Shown here: piece by piece, positions 38,401 to 50,186 of the stretch
Layout of the letters: every line of letters starts with the position of its first letter
Numbering within the stretch: the stretch's first letter is position 1
Source of the DNA: Lumnitzera littorea
Taxonomy: Eukaryota; Streptophyta; Magnoliopsida; Myrtales; Combretaceae
Length of the DNA: 64,000 bases
Reading direction: 5' to 3'
Assembly (NCBI GenBank): GCA_024138015.1
Contig: JAMXBB010000010.1
Coordinates: 47,296,024-47,360,023, forward strand
Position numbers and translations under genes: made by a program
Notes under the pieces: generated by a model
Seen by the model: only the letters and a program-made list of their open reading frames with translations
The model's database searches: none
What the model was told of the DNA's origin: nothing

Positions 38401-41400
38401 ATAGGATAAAAACTAATCTATAACAATTATATAAAAACTGAGACAACGTTGGTATTATAGGAATGATCGGCAATGGCTTGAGCGAGTCAAATCTTGAGTA
38501 AGCAAGCGAGGAGTCCAAGTAAGTTAGGATTAATACGTTATTGTATTTTGGAGGCTTAAGATTATACTTGTTTGTGCTTGTTAAATAGTTAGCTATGTGC
38601 ATATGCTTGATTATAAGTGATGCTATGATTTTGTTTGTTATTCTGGCTTGTATTGTATAAAATGATTGATCACCCTAAACTGAACCTAATCAAATATACG
38701 ACCTGTAATCATAAATCGGACTTGTATAGCAACCCACTAAGGGAAACCTAGAATTCTTCGGCCAAATATCGACTCCTTCGAAAGGGATAGCATTCGATAG
38801 CATAATGGGTCCCTTTTTTATCCTTAGTCGAACTAAGTGATAGGTGAGGAAGTTGCGACAAGGGTAAAGTCAATGGTTCGAAGGTAGTCACGAAGGAGCG
38901 TTGTCTCCATTACACAAGCCTGAGTTTGGTCATGAGCTATTGCATTAACAGTAACTTCTCAACCCAGATTAAAGCGGGTGCAATTTTTCTAATCTCACGA
39001 CGGGCCGAATAACATCATGCAATGGCATTTTCTTGAACATGCATTGTACCTAATAAGTTGGTTGATAACCTTGTTTATGTTTATGGTATAGTTTTAAGTC
39101 CTTCGTCCCGACTTATTGAGCTGTGGTTGCTCATATCCCTATAACCGTTGTTGCAGGTGCTAACGATGAAGCGACCTATAATCACCTTAACGTTAGCAAC
39201 TATGGGATCTTGGGGAGTGAGGATATAAATAGAAGATCAAATTCATTCTCTAGTTAGAATTATTTTAAAGCTTTTAACATTAGATTACAAATTACTTAAT
39301 TAGATTATGAATAGATTGTTAAATCTTGTAAATACACTCAAATTAATTTAATGTGAATATTTATTTTTCTTAAATTCACAAGTAAACAATTTATTTAATT
39401 TATGAATTGTTTACTTCAAAGTAAGTTAATCATAGACACCTTATGTAGATTAGGTCTAAAATAATGGTTGTAGGGCCAACTTCTATCTTAGAATGATTTG
39501 CACAGCAAGACTATTACGATTCTATCATTTCGAGGCATGATAGCAGAGCTACCACATCAGTACGATAGATTTCAATCACATATGCTACATATGTACAAAC
39601 TACTCTACAATCACAAATAGCATACATTTTAGCCTCCAAGTACTTATAACAGAGTACTCTAAAATGCCACTAAGCATCAATCTCATTTACTTGAATTTAC
39701 TACTGCACTTACGGTTTTGAGATATTGGCTCATCCTTCTTCAATAACCCCTATATTACAAATCATATTTCAGTATTATACAATCTAATATAAAGATGGCT
39801 TAAACATTATACTTTCAATTAGTCTTGACATTCTTTTAGTGTTAATTAGATGTTTGTTATGGGTATTAAGTTTTTCTTTCTTCTTATAGGTTAGAGAAAT
39901 CTTTTACTTAACCTTCTACAAAAGTATCTTAAGGTCTTGGTACCTTCTATAGGACTTTTCACTAAGGTTTTCGGTATTGCTTTTCTTCAAGGAACCTTCT
40001 ACTAAAGTTTCTTCTATGATGATTTAAGGTTAGTTTAGTCAAGAAAGCTTCTACAGGACTTTCTACAATTACCAAATTTACTCCAAATCACCAAAACTCC
40101 ATAATTTATACTTCCTTTTACTTCAATTAAATTTAACAAAATTACAACTTCAATCCCAACAACTTGCAAGGTTCAGGAAACTTTCTACACAACTCTCATG
40201 ATTTTGAACCTCATTTAAATTGGGTGGTTTCCTTATCTAGTCAACCTAAACACTTAATTTCATAAATTTAACCTAAAAAATATAGCTTTATGACAAAAAC
40301 TAAGCATATACAACAGCTTATACACTGTATTTACTACTAATCATTTGGACTTTTTAACCAAAAATAGCTAACTTATTCACTTAACGAGGACTAACACTGG
40401 TAATTTTAAGCGAAAATCACCGAATCTAACTTTGAAAAGCCTATATTTTTAATAAGTTCAACATTTCCCTTTAAAATCAAGATCAACATTTTGCATGTAA
40501 CAATTATTCACTTAAATAACATTTGGTGGTTAGGTTTAAACAAAATATATTGAAAAATAGTAATTTCTTATAATTTCCAACTTATCGGTTTCACAAGTGA
40601 AAAATTAACCTAAATAAAACAATAAGTTTTAGTGAAACTTTTTATATAGCAATTTTATACATGACATAGGGTGTTTACAGAAAAATTTTGGTAGAGAAAT
40701 TACGTCATTTGGGCTTCTAAAAATTAAAAAAAAAAATTCGGTTTTGAAACTCCCATTTCTTAAGAGCGATATAATAGATGAATGAATTTTATAAAAATAA
40801 CAATTTTACATAAAAGTACATTCAAAATAATGTTAGAATAAATTTTTCCAAAATTTTTAGACAAAAAATAAATAATTTTTATGAATTTTTGAAATTGAGC
40901 TAAAAATCGAACTCACTAGCAATAGAAACTCCAACCATGAGTGATTGAAGGGTGGTTGTCTGCTAAGGTAGGTGATGCTTGGGGGTTTAGGTGGTGGTGG
41001 CAGTTCATCATTAGGTGGCTTATAGGTTGTGAACTCCGATCTTGCAAATTACCGTCTAATTTTCTTAATTTTCTAGAAAATCACTAAAAATAAGAAAAAA
41101 TCTCACGAATTTTGCTCACTTTCCAAAGTATCTAAAGAGTCTAAAATGGCTAAGGGGAGAGGTATTTATACCTTGTAAGTTAGTGGAGTGACTTAGTGCA
41201 TGTAGGACAAGTATAGAGTACTTTAGGCTTCTTAAGCCAAGTGGCATTATTATCTCCCTAAAACCATGTGTGGTTGATAATTTTCACTCCAAAACCAAAA
41301 GCAAGAAACCCATTGTTTTACAATAAACTAAGTTCATTAGCTTCCTAAGGAAGTTGCCCATCTTGTTTTATTATATTTAGTTATTTAGGCTTAGTTTTCT

Positions 41401-41788
41401 TTACAAATATGAGCTTCTACTACAACTTCTACAGCCCCTATTAATCCAATATACTTTGTTATTATTATATTATTTTTATTATATAAAATACATATTTATT
41501 ATTTTTCATTTTAATTATTACTCTTCTTGTTTATTCAATTTAATTCTAAGTTGTCTTTTTTTCTTAGGTCGTTCTTCGAAATCTTCGAAAATTTTACTAA
41601 CGAGTAAGTTAATTTTATCATTTTAACCTATAGTAATGTTTTAGTATTCTGTTTCAAAAATTAAATTTAAAAGGTCACTTTAACTACCTTTTGGTAGCTA
41701 TGGTTAAATCTAAACCTATGCAGACAGATTTTGTTAATGTACTAAGTTTCCATGTGTTACATCTAAGTTGTCACTTGTAGAACTCACA
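35437..41788 (-). mobile_element. Solo LTR-alpha copy B, minus strand, split by copy C
   Basis: Inserted in the RT of the gypsy element with a perfect 5-bp target duplication ATATC (35432-35436 and 41789-41793). Left part 35437-36451, right part 39548-41788, together about 3.26 kb. In minus orientation it starts TGTGAGTTCTACAAG (compare TGTAAGACCTACAAC in copy C) and ends CATGATA, a decayed CGTGACA. Its minus-strand TATA (TATAAATACC) is at 41161-41170, matching the position in copy C. No internal coding region is present, so it is a solo LTR. Confidence 0.9.
36452..39542 (+). mobile_element. Solo LTR-alpha copy C, nested in copy B
   Basis: Starts TGTAAGACCTACAAC and ends CATGATA. It is flanked by a perfect 5-bp duplication GCAGA (36447-36451 and 39543-39547). 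It contains TATAAATACC at 37021-37030, a CA/CC-rich leader near 37190-37270 followed by a consensus splice donor CAGGTGAGT at 37276, and a TTGTTGCAGGTGC acceptor-like motif near 39150. Opposite in orientation to copy B, into which it inserted later. No protein-coding region. Confidence 0.9.
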
Positions 41789-42560
41789 ATATCGATACTT
41801 GACAATGATCTTATTGATAGCTCAGCTATCTATGCACATTCCCCATAAGCCATCCTTCTTCGACACAAGGATAGCTAACATGACACAAGGGCTCATGCTC
41901 TCTCTAACATATCCATGTTAACCAACTCATCCACTTATCATTTTAGCTCAACTACCTACTCGAGATTAAGCTTGTAGGCAGGTCAGTTAAGCAAGGCAAC
42001 TCCAAGTTGAAGGCCAATGCAATGCTCTATGCCTTTTATAGGGGGTAAACCTTTAAGCAATTCAATTGGAAACAGGTTAACATATTTTTGGAGTAACCCC
42101 TGCATCTCGGTTATCAATACTCTATCCTCTTTCAATTCAAGTAGTCTCTTAATCAACAAAAATAAAAATTTTCCCTTTTAACATCCTTTGAAAATTATGC
42201 TTGGGAAATCACTAGGGACTTCCTCATTAAGGTCAACACAACCCTCTTCACATCCTTCTAAAACATATAAGTGTTCTTATAACTATTGTCAAGTACCTTA
42301 AGATCAAATAACCATGATCGACTTAACAGTATGTGCGAAGTGCACATTCGCAGAACATTACATAGTATCTTATCCTTGTACCTTTCCTTAATGGAGATTG
42401 GTACCTTCACTTACTCTAAGACTCAAAGTCCAACTTTCTCATTCAGCCAATGGATTTTATAAGTTTGGAGGTAAGGACAAGTCAACAACTTCAGGGTCTT
42501 CACTAGCCCTTGTGCTACCACTTTAATACAACTTCCCCCATCAATAATCAAGGTACACAA
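41789..42560 (-). pseudogene. Ty3/gypsy protease and RT N-terminal part
   Basis: Minus strand. Protease region about 42250-42560: LIDGGSCIKVVAQGLVKTL, then Y-IHWLNEK, then SRSWLFDLKV. The family reads DSGSC and LGRPWQFDR, so the active-site Ser is Gly here. RT N-terminal part about 41789-42130: LLQKYVNLFP, GLPPIKGIEHCI, LLN-stop-PAYKLN, then LVSKKDGLWGMCIDS, stop, AINKIIVKYRY, which ends at the LTR insertion. The stop in IDS-stop-AIN is at the conserved Arg (CGA to TGA). The rest of the RT resumes at 35436. Confidence 0.85.
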
Positions 42561-42699
42561 ACTTCTGCTCACTTAGCAATTGGTGTAGAAGAGATTTTCC
42601 CACTGCTCACTTTCTTTCACAACATGGGTACCGAGGGCTCTTTGGACGACCATGTTGAGGTACTACTCACTCTATTTAGGCCGAGTAAAAGCTTCAAGG

Positions 42700-43553
42700 T
42701 CCTCTAAGAATTCATCAAAAAAGTGCTCGGTATCTACCTCCTCTTTGCGTTCATGAGCACTTTCCACTTTGAATTGGGGCTTCTCTCCTTTGATGGTCAC
42801 GTTAGTTTAAACATTGATTAGCTAAGTATCCAAAACTAAGGCACTTAAAGCATTTAATTTCTCGAGTCTCCTATCCTAAGCTCTGACCTTGGTCCTTCCT
42901 AACCTCAGGCTCCTCAGCCTTCGTCTTGCCTCAACGCTCATCAAGTCTATTCAAGGCTTAACCTCAGTCATGTGTAAGTCGGCTTAGAAAGTCAGATCTA
43001 TTTGATATACCAAGTCGGTTGCTAGGTGCTCAATTGAGTTGACTTCACCTTTGCCTTTCTACTCTTTGTGTCACTCGGATGGTTTCATCCAAGTTCTCAA
43101 GCCTCTACACCTCTACTACATTGCCAACCTCTGGCTTCAGGCCAGAAATAAACCTAGCCACTATTTACGCTTCTAGTTCATCAACATCACATCGGATCAT
43201 TAACAACCGAAACTCTTGGACATGATTGTCCATAGATCGGCCACCTTTCTTGAGTTCTTAGAGACCTTAGAAGGTATCTTACTCATAGTGTTTTGGAACA
43301 AATTTACTCCTCAGAACTCGTTTCATTTCGTTCCAAGTTCGTATTTCTCGTTGGGCTTAATGACGCATGATCTGTAATCTCTTCCATTGCATTGCTGCAT
43401 ACTTAGAAAACTTTAAGGCTACTACACAGATAAGCATTAAGTCTTTTTAATCATAGAAGTAAAAAATCTTCTCAATCTTCTCTTCCCATCTAAATACTCA
43501 TTAGCACTATCAAATCCAGAGAAGCTCGAAACTTGCACCTTAATGTGCTCCAT
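42700..43553 (-). pseudogene. Ty3/gypsy gag with zinc knuckle, decayed
   Basis: Minus strand, candidate ATG at 43551-43553 (MEHIKVQVSSFSGFDSANEYL, where the family has K-P-F-G-DP-EYL). The core follows with WNEMKRVLRSKFVPKHYE, MDNHVQEFRLLMIRCDVDE, and ARFISGLKPEVGNVVEV. A CCHC knuckle CFKCLSFGYLANQC at 42811-42852 has its His changed to Tyr. Upstream of protease and RT in the right order and on the same strand, so this is the 5' end of the same element. It carries multiple stops. Confidence 0.85.
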
Positions 43554-44602
43554 CTATAAACCCTTTCAATTCTGGGTAGCAATCCAAGTAGTCAGAAGCG
43601 CTCTTCAAATATTCCTGAAAATGAACTAAATTAACAATCAAGCTAAATATAAAAGTCATGTTCATACTAGATTGATCAAACATGAGAACTATAAAACTTA
43701 ATTTAATTTTAGAAATTACCTAAATCCCTAAACCTTGAAGAATAGTAAAATACTTTCAAGCTTATGAAAACCCTAAGACAAAAGGACCAAGAATCCTAAT
43801 ACTAACTCAAACATTTGTATACTTAAGACTAAATAACAATTCCCAACTTACTAAAACCCTAAACCCTAAAATGTGGTAAGAACTCCTAAGCTTATCGAAA
43901 CCCTAAATGAAAGATAAAAAACTTAAGTACTAAATCAAACACTTAAAAACCCTATATTAAAAACCTAAACCTAATCAAGCTTGAACCAATCTTAAAACTA
44001 ATTTGATGAATGGAAAAATTCAAGAACTAAACTCCAACATAGCCACTTTAATAAAACAATCAAGTTAGAACATTTCAAGAAGGGATTAGAAAGCCATACG
44101 TAAGAGTTGAACCAGCCATACCCCATCCACTTTTCCTCCCAATTCAATTTCAAAACAAGCCAAACTAAAGGATGAAAACCTAGTTAGCATGTAACCTTAG
44201 CAAATCCCCATGTGATTAGACAAAACAATCCCAATTCTCTAAACAAGCTATATCATTTATAGAAAAAGTAACTTAACCATTTTTGGATCAAGTAAAAAGT
44301 AGAAGTTAATGGGATAAGCAAGCCATACCCTTATTTTTCTCCTAAGTTTCCAATTTGAAGAGGCTTGGATAGCCATCATTTCATCCTTTCTTCTCTTGTA
44401 AACTCTCATTTAATAGATACCTAAAAAGCTCCCCTAAAACCGATTAAACCCTCCAATTTGTGCTTCACCTCAACACATCAATTTGACAAGATAATGGAGA
44501 AAAACCCTAGCCCACTCCAACTGACCATTAAACCCCCTAAGCTTTCATTTTTTCTTCCATTTTTCCATGACATTAAACTCTTAAAACAAGCAAGAAGAGT
44601 AT
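43554..44602 (-). other. Upstream region of the gypsy element, no LTR recognised
   Basis: AT-rich sequence rich in 'aaaccctaa' and 'aaacctaaac' motifs. It should hold the 5' leader and LTR of the element, but nothing matches 32411-33189 by eye. Confidence 0.35.
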
Positions 44603-46439
44603 TGTCAGGACCCTAAAGGGGGCCTAGTAGGATTACCTAAAATTTTCATAATATGTGTGCACCCATGATATGAAAACCGTCTTGCAAGTCAGAGATCGCA
44701 AGACTCTAAATAATAAATCACTAAGATTAATGATTTCTAAGTAATTAATTTATTGTAACATGACATAATATATAATTATAAATAACTATAGATGTTCGAT
44801 ATCCCACAGTTCCTCAGAACCGCAGAGAATCAGTATCCCCTACCAAATAATAGGACAGGATATGCCAACATTATAAAACTGCAGGAAGAATTAAATTATA
44901 TTAAATTGTAACATGTGAATATTTTCTACTAAGAGTGTTTATGTATTACCTATAAAGATCTCAACTAAATCTAACACTAATGTACATATCTTCCTCTCAC
45001 ACTCAGCACTCGAGACTTATCCCAATCCCATCATATGTAAACCTGCAAAAGAAAGACTATTGGGGAATAAGCTACAAGAGCTTAGTAAGCTATCCCTCGT
45101 ACCATACTGGCAAACAAGTTATCAAATAAATTATTACAACCATATGAATGCATGTACACGTAGAATGCCAAATAATATATGCAGTTGACCGATACTGCAT
45201 ATAATATCGGATTTTAACGCCCTTCGAGATAAGGGTTGGAGATTCATTGGCACCAATCACGACCGGGCTCTAGCACCTAGGTTTTTACCCATGACTTAGA
45301 ACTTCGTATTTCACAAAAACACATTTCCATTTCCAAAAATCCAATAGTACACAAAGTACCAGGCCTAGCGGTGAGGTGATCCCCGCAGTCCACACTCACA
45401 CCCTACAGCGATGGTCTCTAGACGCGACCCCCAGCCACCCACGGTTAGCGTCTCTGGCGCCAATAGAACCCACGAGCCAAGAGTAGGGTCTTGTTGTACC
45501 CATGCTCCTGCACGGTACTAATCAAATCATATAGGAATCCATCCCTCCAAGGCCCTTCATTACCAATCGCGTGAAGTGACGGCCAGAATAAGTAATGCGA
45601 TGCATGAATAATGTATGACTCTTTTTTATTTAATATAAGCCAAATATAATTAGGTCAGATTATGAGGTGATCAATCAATATCAGCAAACCATCCAAATCA
45701 TATAAAAATCAATCATACCATCAAATCATCAATTATTGTATTTAACACTATTTCTTACAACAATCAATCAATATCAAGCATACGCATATCCCGAAACCCC
45801 ATGCATCAAATTATTAATATTTAATTTAAGTGCACTAACTACAAGCACAAATAAGTATAGAGTCATCGGGAGTACTCACTTGACTATGACGACTCGCTTT
45901 AGTCGTAATAACCGATCGGGAGATCCTCGCCTTCGTCGGGATCACCTGATCATTACGAGATAACAAGGATAATAAATAGTTGACTTAACTAATGGTTCTA
46001 GACATCTACCTACCTAATTCTTCTTAGATTACTATCAGCCTTTATTCGATTAAACCTAATTGCTAATCGTACGTAACTTTTTCATTTTATTTTCAATATT
46101 TACGAATTTATAGTCGTTTTTCATCATTTTCAGACGTACATTTACACGGTAATGTCCGTTTTGGACGTTAAGACCCGTGTTTTATAATATGGGCTAAATT
46201 TATTAACATTTTATCTTATTAAAGTTTAATTACTCCTATTGGCTAGTTTTATGTTCCATTTTAATAGTTAATGATTTAATTAGCCATTTAGTCTTATACC
46301 TAGGGGCTTTTACTTTGCTATTATTAATTTATGTACTTAATTAAGTATGATTCAATTTAGAAAGTGTATTAGGGTTTACTAATTTAGGATCCTAATTATG
46401 ATACACTCTTCTTCTTTTCTTAGTTTATAATCTTTGCTT

Positions 46440-46735
46440 ATGTCATGCTTACATCATCATTTGCTTATGTCATCACTTATGTCATCATGTGCTTACCTCA
46501 TCACTTACTTCATCATTTAATTATCTAAGCTTCACCTCATGCTTATGTCATGTCTTAATGTCTTATGTATACTTTAATTAAACTACTATATACATATACC
46601 TTTACTATACTTATATGTATACTAATATACTTAAACATAGACTTATACATGTACTTATACTTATACCGTATTTATACTTATATACATACTCATATACTTA
46701 TACGGTCATATACGTATTTTTATACAAAAATTCGT
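46440..46735. repeat. Short degenerate minisatellites inside LTR-beta
   Basis: 46440-46560: imperfect copies of 'cttatgtcatca', about 16-20 bases apart. 46565-46735: imperfect 'tatacttata' copies. The 111-codon open frame over the second part is a product of this repeat. Confidence 0.7.
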
Positions 46736-47345
46736 ATGCCTAATCTTTTCCTTAAGAAAAGCTTCCTAATTCCATTCTTTTGTATTTTTATGTATGTATT
46801 TAGTGTAGTATACACATATATAGCTAGATATGGTCTTAATTCAAGTTATGTACATGGTAAATACTCATGTACAAAGGTTCACATACATGTATTCTTTTAG
46901 TATTCCCTTATGTGCACATACTTATAAGCATATACTCATGTCTTCCTTTCTTCTTCTTCATAATTTCTAATTTCTACACTTAAAGATGGGAACTTTGTTT
47001 CCTCTTCTTCAAGACAACACTAAACACATAACTACTTATCTAATCTACCTAATTAACTAACTAATGAAGAAGATAAAACAAGATAAAGTAACTTGATACA
47101 TACCTTTGCTTATGTTGAAATTAAGGAGACAAAAAGGAAGATGTTGAAGGTGAAATGGAAGATAGAAGCTCACGGCAATAGAGGGGCCTTCTTGTTTTGT
47201 TTCTTTTTCTTTGTTTTGCTTATGGAAGAAGGAGAATGGTGGGGCCTAGAAGATGGAAGTAGTGGACGGCAAAGAAAAGAAAAAGAAGGGAAAAATCAAA
47301 AGAAAAGGAAAGAAATCATGAGAAGGAAAATATTTTTTTCCTAAT

Positions 47346-47440
47346 GAAAGAGACACTTTTGTTGACTTTTCAATTGTTGACTTTAGTCAACANGAAAGAG
47401 ACACTTTTGTTGACTTTTCAATTGTTGACTTTAGTCAACA
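47346..47440. repeat. Exact 47-bp direct duplication around a single N
   Basis: 47346-47392 and 47394-47440 are identical, separated only by N at 47393. This is the pattern of two contig ends that overlap but were joined without merging. Confidence 0.9.
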
Positions 47441-47477
47441 TGTGTTGACTTGGTCAACATTTTGACCTTGGTCAACT
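47361..47477. promoter_or_regulatory. Cluster of TTGAC W-box motifs
   Basis: Repeated gttgact, gtcaaca, ttgacc and gtcaac on both strands in about 115 bases. TTGAC(C/T) is the core site of plant WRKY factors. One 47-bp block is counted twice because of the duplication around the N, but several motifs lie outside it (47441-47477). The cluster lies near the U3 side of LTR-beta. Confidence 0.5.
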
Positions 47478-47607
47478 CCTCTTAAGTATGTGTAAATTTG
47501 TGTACATAATATAGTGATTAAGGGAAATGAAGGGAAAAATGAAGGAAATGAGAGGAAATGAGGTATTTGATAAATTGATTAGTAAACATAGTTGATGAGG
47601 TCTTACT

Positions 47608-50186
47608 TTAGGTCTTTATAGCTCATATATCTCATTTGATAAACTACTTTGGATAACAAATACAAAAAGTACTAATTTGAGTATTAAAGTTCACTACATG
47701 TAACCTAATCTTCAACTATAATCCTAACTCTAAGTGAAACTATCCTAATCACGTACTTAAGGGGTAAATATATTCTATGACTCGTTATCTTAGTTTCTAA
47801 TGGTAATGGATTACTTAAGTATTCTAAATGTTTGTGCATGATTAAGGGTTATCTTTAGTCGTTTATCGATGAAATGGTAAAATATGGAGGATATATTATC
47901 ACCTAGGGTTTTAGGGTAAATTATGGTGAATTAGTGCTTTTATATCCTTAAAGTTATGGTTTTAGGGTTCTTATTACTTTAGGGCACAATCTCTAATGTT
48001 TTTACACATTTAGAGTTTCATATATTCTTACGCGTCTTAAGGTTTTGATGAGGTTGGAGGTTTTAAGGGTCTTCGTATGCGGTTAGGGTTCAATTGATGA
48101 TTTAAGGTTTTTCGTATCCACTTTAGGTTTTGGATTGAGATTTTATTGGTTTTAAATCTCATTGACTTTTTTGAGTTTAGGAAATCATCTACAGTTTGGA
48201 CGTTTGTTTCTATACTTAGAAAGCTAAATTCGCAGGGTTTACAAGTATCCTTAAACACTACCCTCACTACCCATGAGAACACACTAAACTATATGCCCAA
48301 ACCACCCCATTTTAGTACCTTGTTTGACCACAAAAAGAACATCCTCAAACACCACCCTATGCTTAGCCATTTGGAAGGATACTAAGGCATTAAAAATAAC
48401 CAAGTTCTTAGGATTTAAGGAGCTTAAGGACCTTCAAGAGACAGGGACAAAAACTAGGAGCAAAAGGGGAGTAGAGTGGGGCGCTAACCATCATCATATA
48501 ACCTAGTAAAGTATACTCCTTTTTTGTGTAACTTTAGAGCAACATGAGTAGAGTTTCCACTTCTCATTTTTGTAATTTCACCTTGTATTTTAAAGGCTCT
48601 TTTGGTTAGGATAAGTAATAGTCTTTCTTAAAGTTTCCCTGCAAATGCTAGACTATAAGTAATCTGGACTTACTTTGTTTTAGCATGAATGGATTGCACA
48701 TTAAAGTGGAGCCTTGTAAAATGAAGAAACTTCAAATAAAAGCTAGTACAAAACTCCTTTAAGAGATGGACATGAAGTGTATGAGGGTTTCCAAAATGTT
48801 TTCTTCACTTATATTGAGTTGTTCATGCATCAAAATACCCTTAGGAGATAGAAAAATCAATATAAGAAGCTTCAGTAAAGAGATCATCACTTAAAAGCCT
48901 AACTTGAGCATTTGCACCTAGGGTCATATGTGTTCCATGTTTTTCCCTCAATATTATGCTAGATAAATCTACTTATAAAGAGAAAAACAAGTGTAAGTTA
49001 AGATACAAGTAGTGTAAAGCATTAGAATAGCACCTAAGTTAAGGAAATAAGGAGATAAGTTTAGAAGATGGATTTAGAGGCTTTTAAACCCAACCCATAA
49101 GATCAGTAACCAATACTTAAATCCACTTAAACACCCTCAAGGATATAGTAAATAAAGTAAAAGGACTAACTAAGACTAGTAGGATAACTGTTAAGGGCCT
49201 AAAACTCAAAATCGAGCTAAATACTCGAAAGACAAGCCTAAAACTCATAATCGGACTATGTAAAAATCTTTTGGCCAGCAAGTTGAAGATGAAACAAAGG
49301 TAGCATAAAGCCCATAGAAGGCTCACATTAAGTTCCCCTAAGCCCACCGAAGTGTTAAGTACCACCAATGGAAAAACCAAGCTCATTTTTTACCATAAAA
49401 GTTACGTAAAAATTTAAGAAGCACAAGATAGTAACAAAGCCAGTAAATACTAAATGAAAAACTAATCATAAGAAGGTAATTAAGCCCAGTTAAAAGTTTC
49501 AAGCCTAAGCCCTAGTGATTTCACTAAGTAAGAAAAGCTCGATAACAAAATCAAGCCTAAAAGAAAGCTTAATTTTAAAAAATACTCCTGTTCTGGCCCA
49601 TAACCAAAATTGCAAGCCCCACCTCTCAAATTTGACCATACCACATGAAAGTACACATAAAAATGATGAAAATTAACTATAAGATCACAAGAATTGGATT
49701 TAAAATGAGAATATTATACGTGATTGAGGATTTAACTTATTCAAGAATTGGAAAAATTTTTACAAAATTCAAAAATTGTGACAACAAGAATGATTCAAAT
49801 TCAAAATTTGAAAATTTAAACAACACTTTCAAACCTTCCTCCTTCCTTATAAATTGAAGGGTGCAACAGTTATTACTCCTTCACAAATTCATTAAAACGC
49901 TCCAACTCTAACCATTCTGGCCTTCACATTTTTCAATTATGAAACATTATAAGAGAAATATTTCTTTTAGTTACCACCAAGATCTAAGCATAATTCTTCA
50001 TTCCACTTCACTGAACCGTTTGCATTAATAAAAAACATTTACATACGCTTACCCACGACATAATTTCCATTTTGTGTTGCCTTACATATTATTCCGATCC
50101 TTCATTCATAAACCTTTGTTATAGTAAATATGAGAAAAAAAATTTACATCCATGGAACGATTCTTGCATCATACTTTCTTTGCAAG
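47608..50186. other. No gene recognised
   Basis: AT-rich sequence with 'agggttttagg' motifs (47900-48130) and short open frames without similarity. The part from about 49600 may be the 5' flank of the hAT element that follows, but no terminal inverted repeat was found. Confidence 0.4.

Larger units (their letters stand above)
44603..47607 (-). mobile_element. LTR-beta, minus strand, right end approximate
   Basis: Left end TGTCAGGACCCTAAAGG is the complement of a ...CCTGACA LTR end. On the minus strand it holds the motif seen in many plant Del/Tekay LTRs: 'agcttactaagctcttgtagctta' (two blocks, ~45070-45095) followed by a ctttcttttgcaggt acceptor-like motif (~45040). A 'gtctctagacgcgacc' GC-richer block is at 45415. 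The right end is set where tcttact (47601-47607) resembles the LTR-alpha start on the minus strand. No target duplication of agtat was found, so this boundary is weak. Confidence 0.55.

Noticed and set aside
43845..43880. Telomere-like aaaccctaaaccctaaa
   Set aside because: Only two or three units in a generally 'accctaa'-rich stretch. Not a telomeric array.
46565..46900. 111-codon Tyr/Ile-rich open frame
   Set aside because: It translates a 'tatacttata' repeat within LTR-beta.
47093..47344. 83-codon frame rich in Lys/Glu/Arg
   Set aside because: Purine-rich leader-type sequence of LTR-beta, with no similarity to a known protein.
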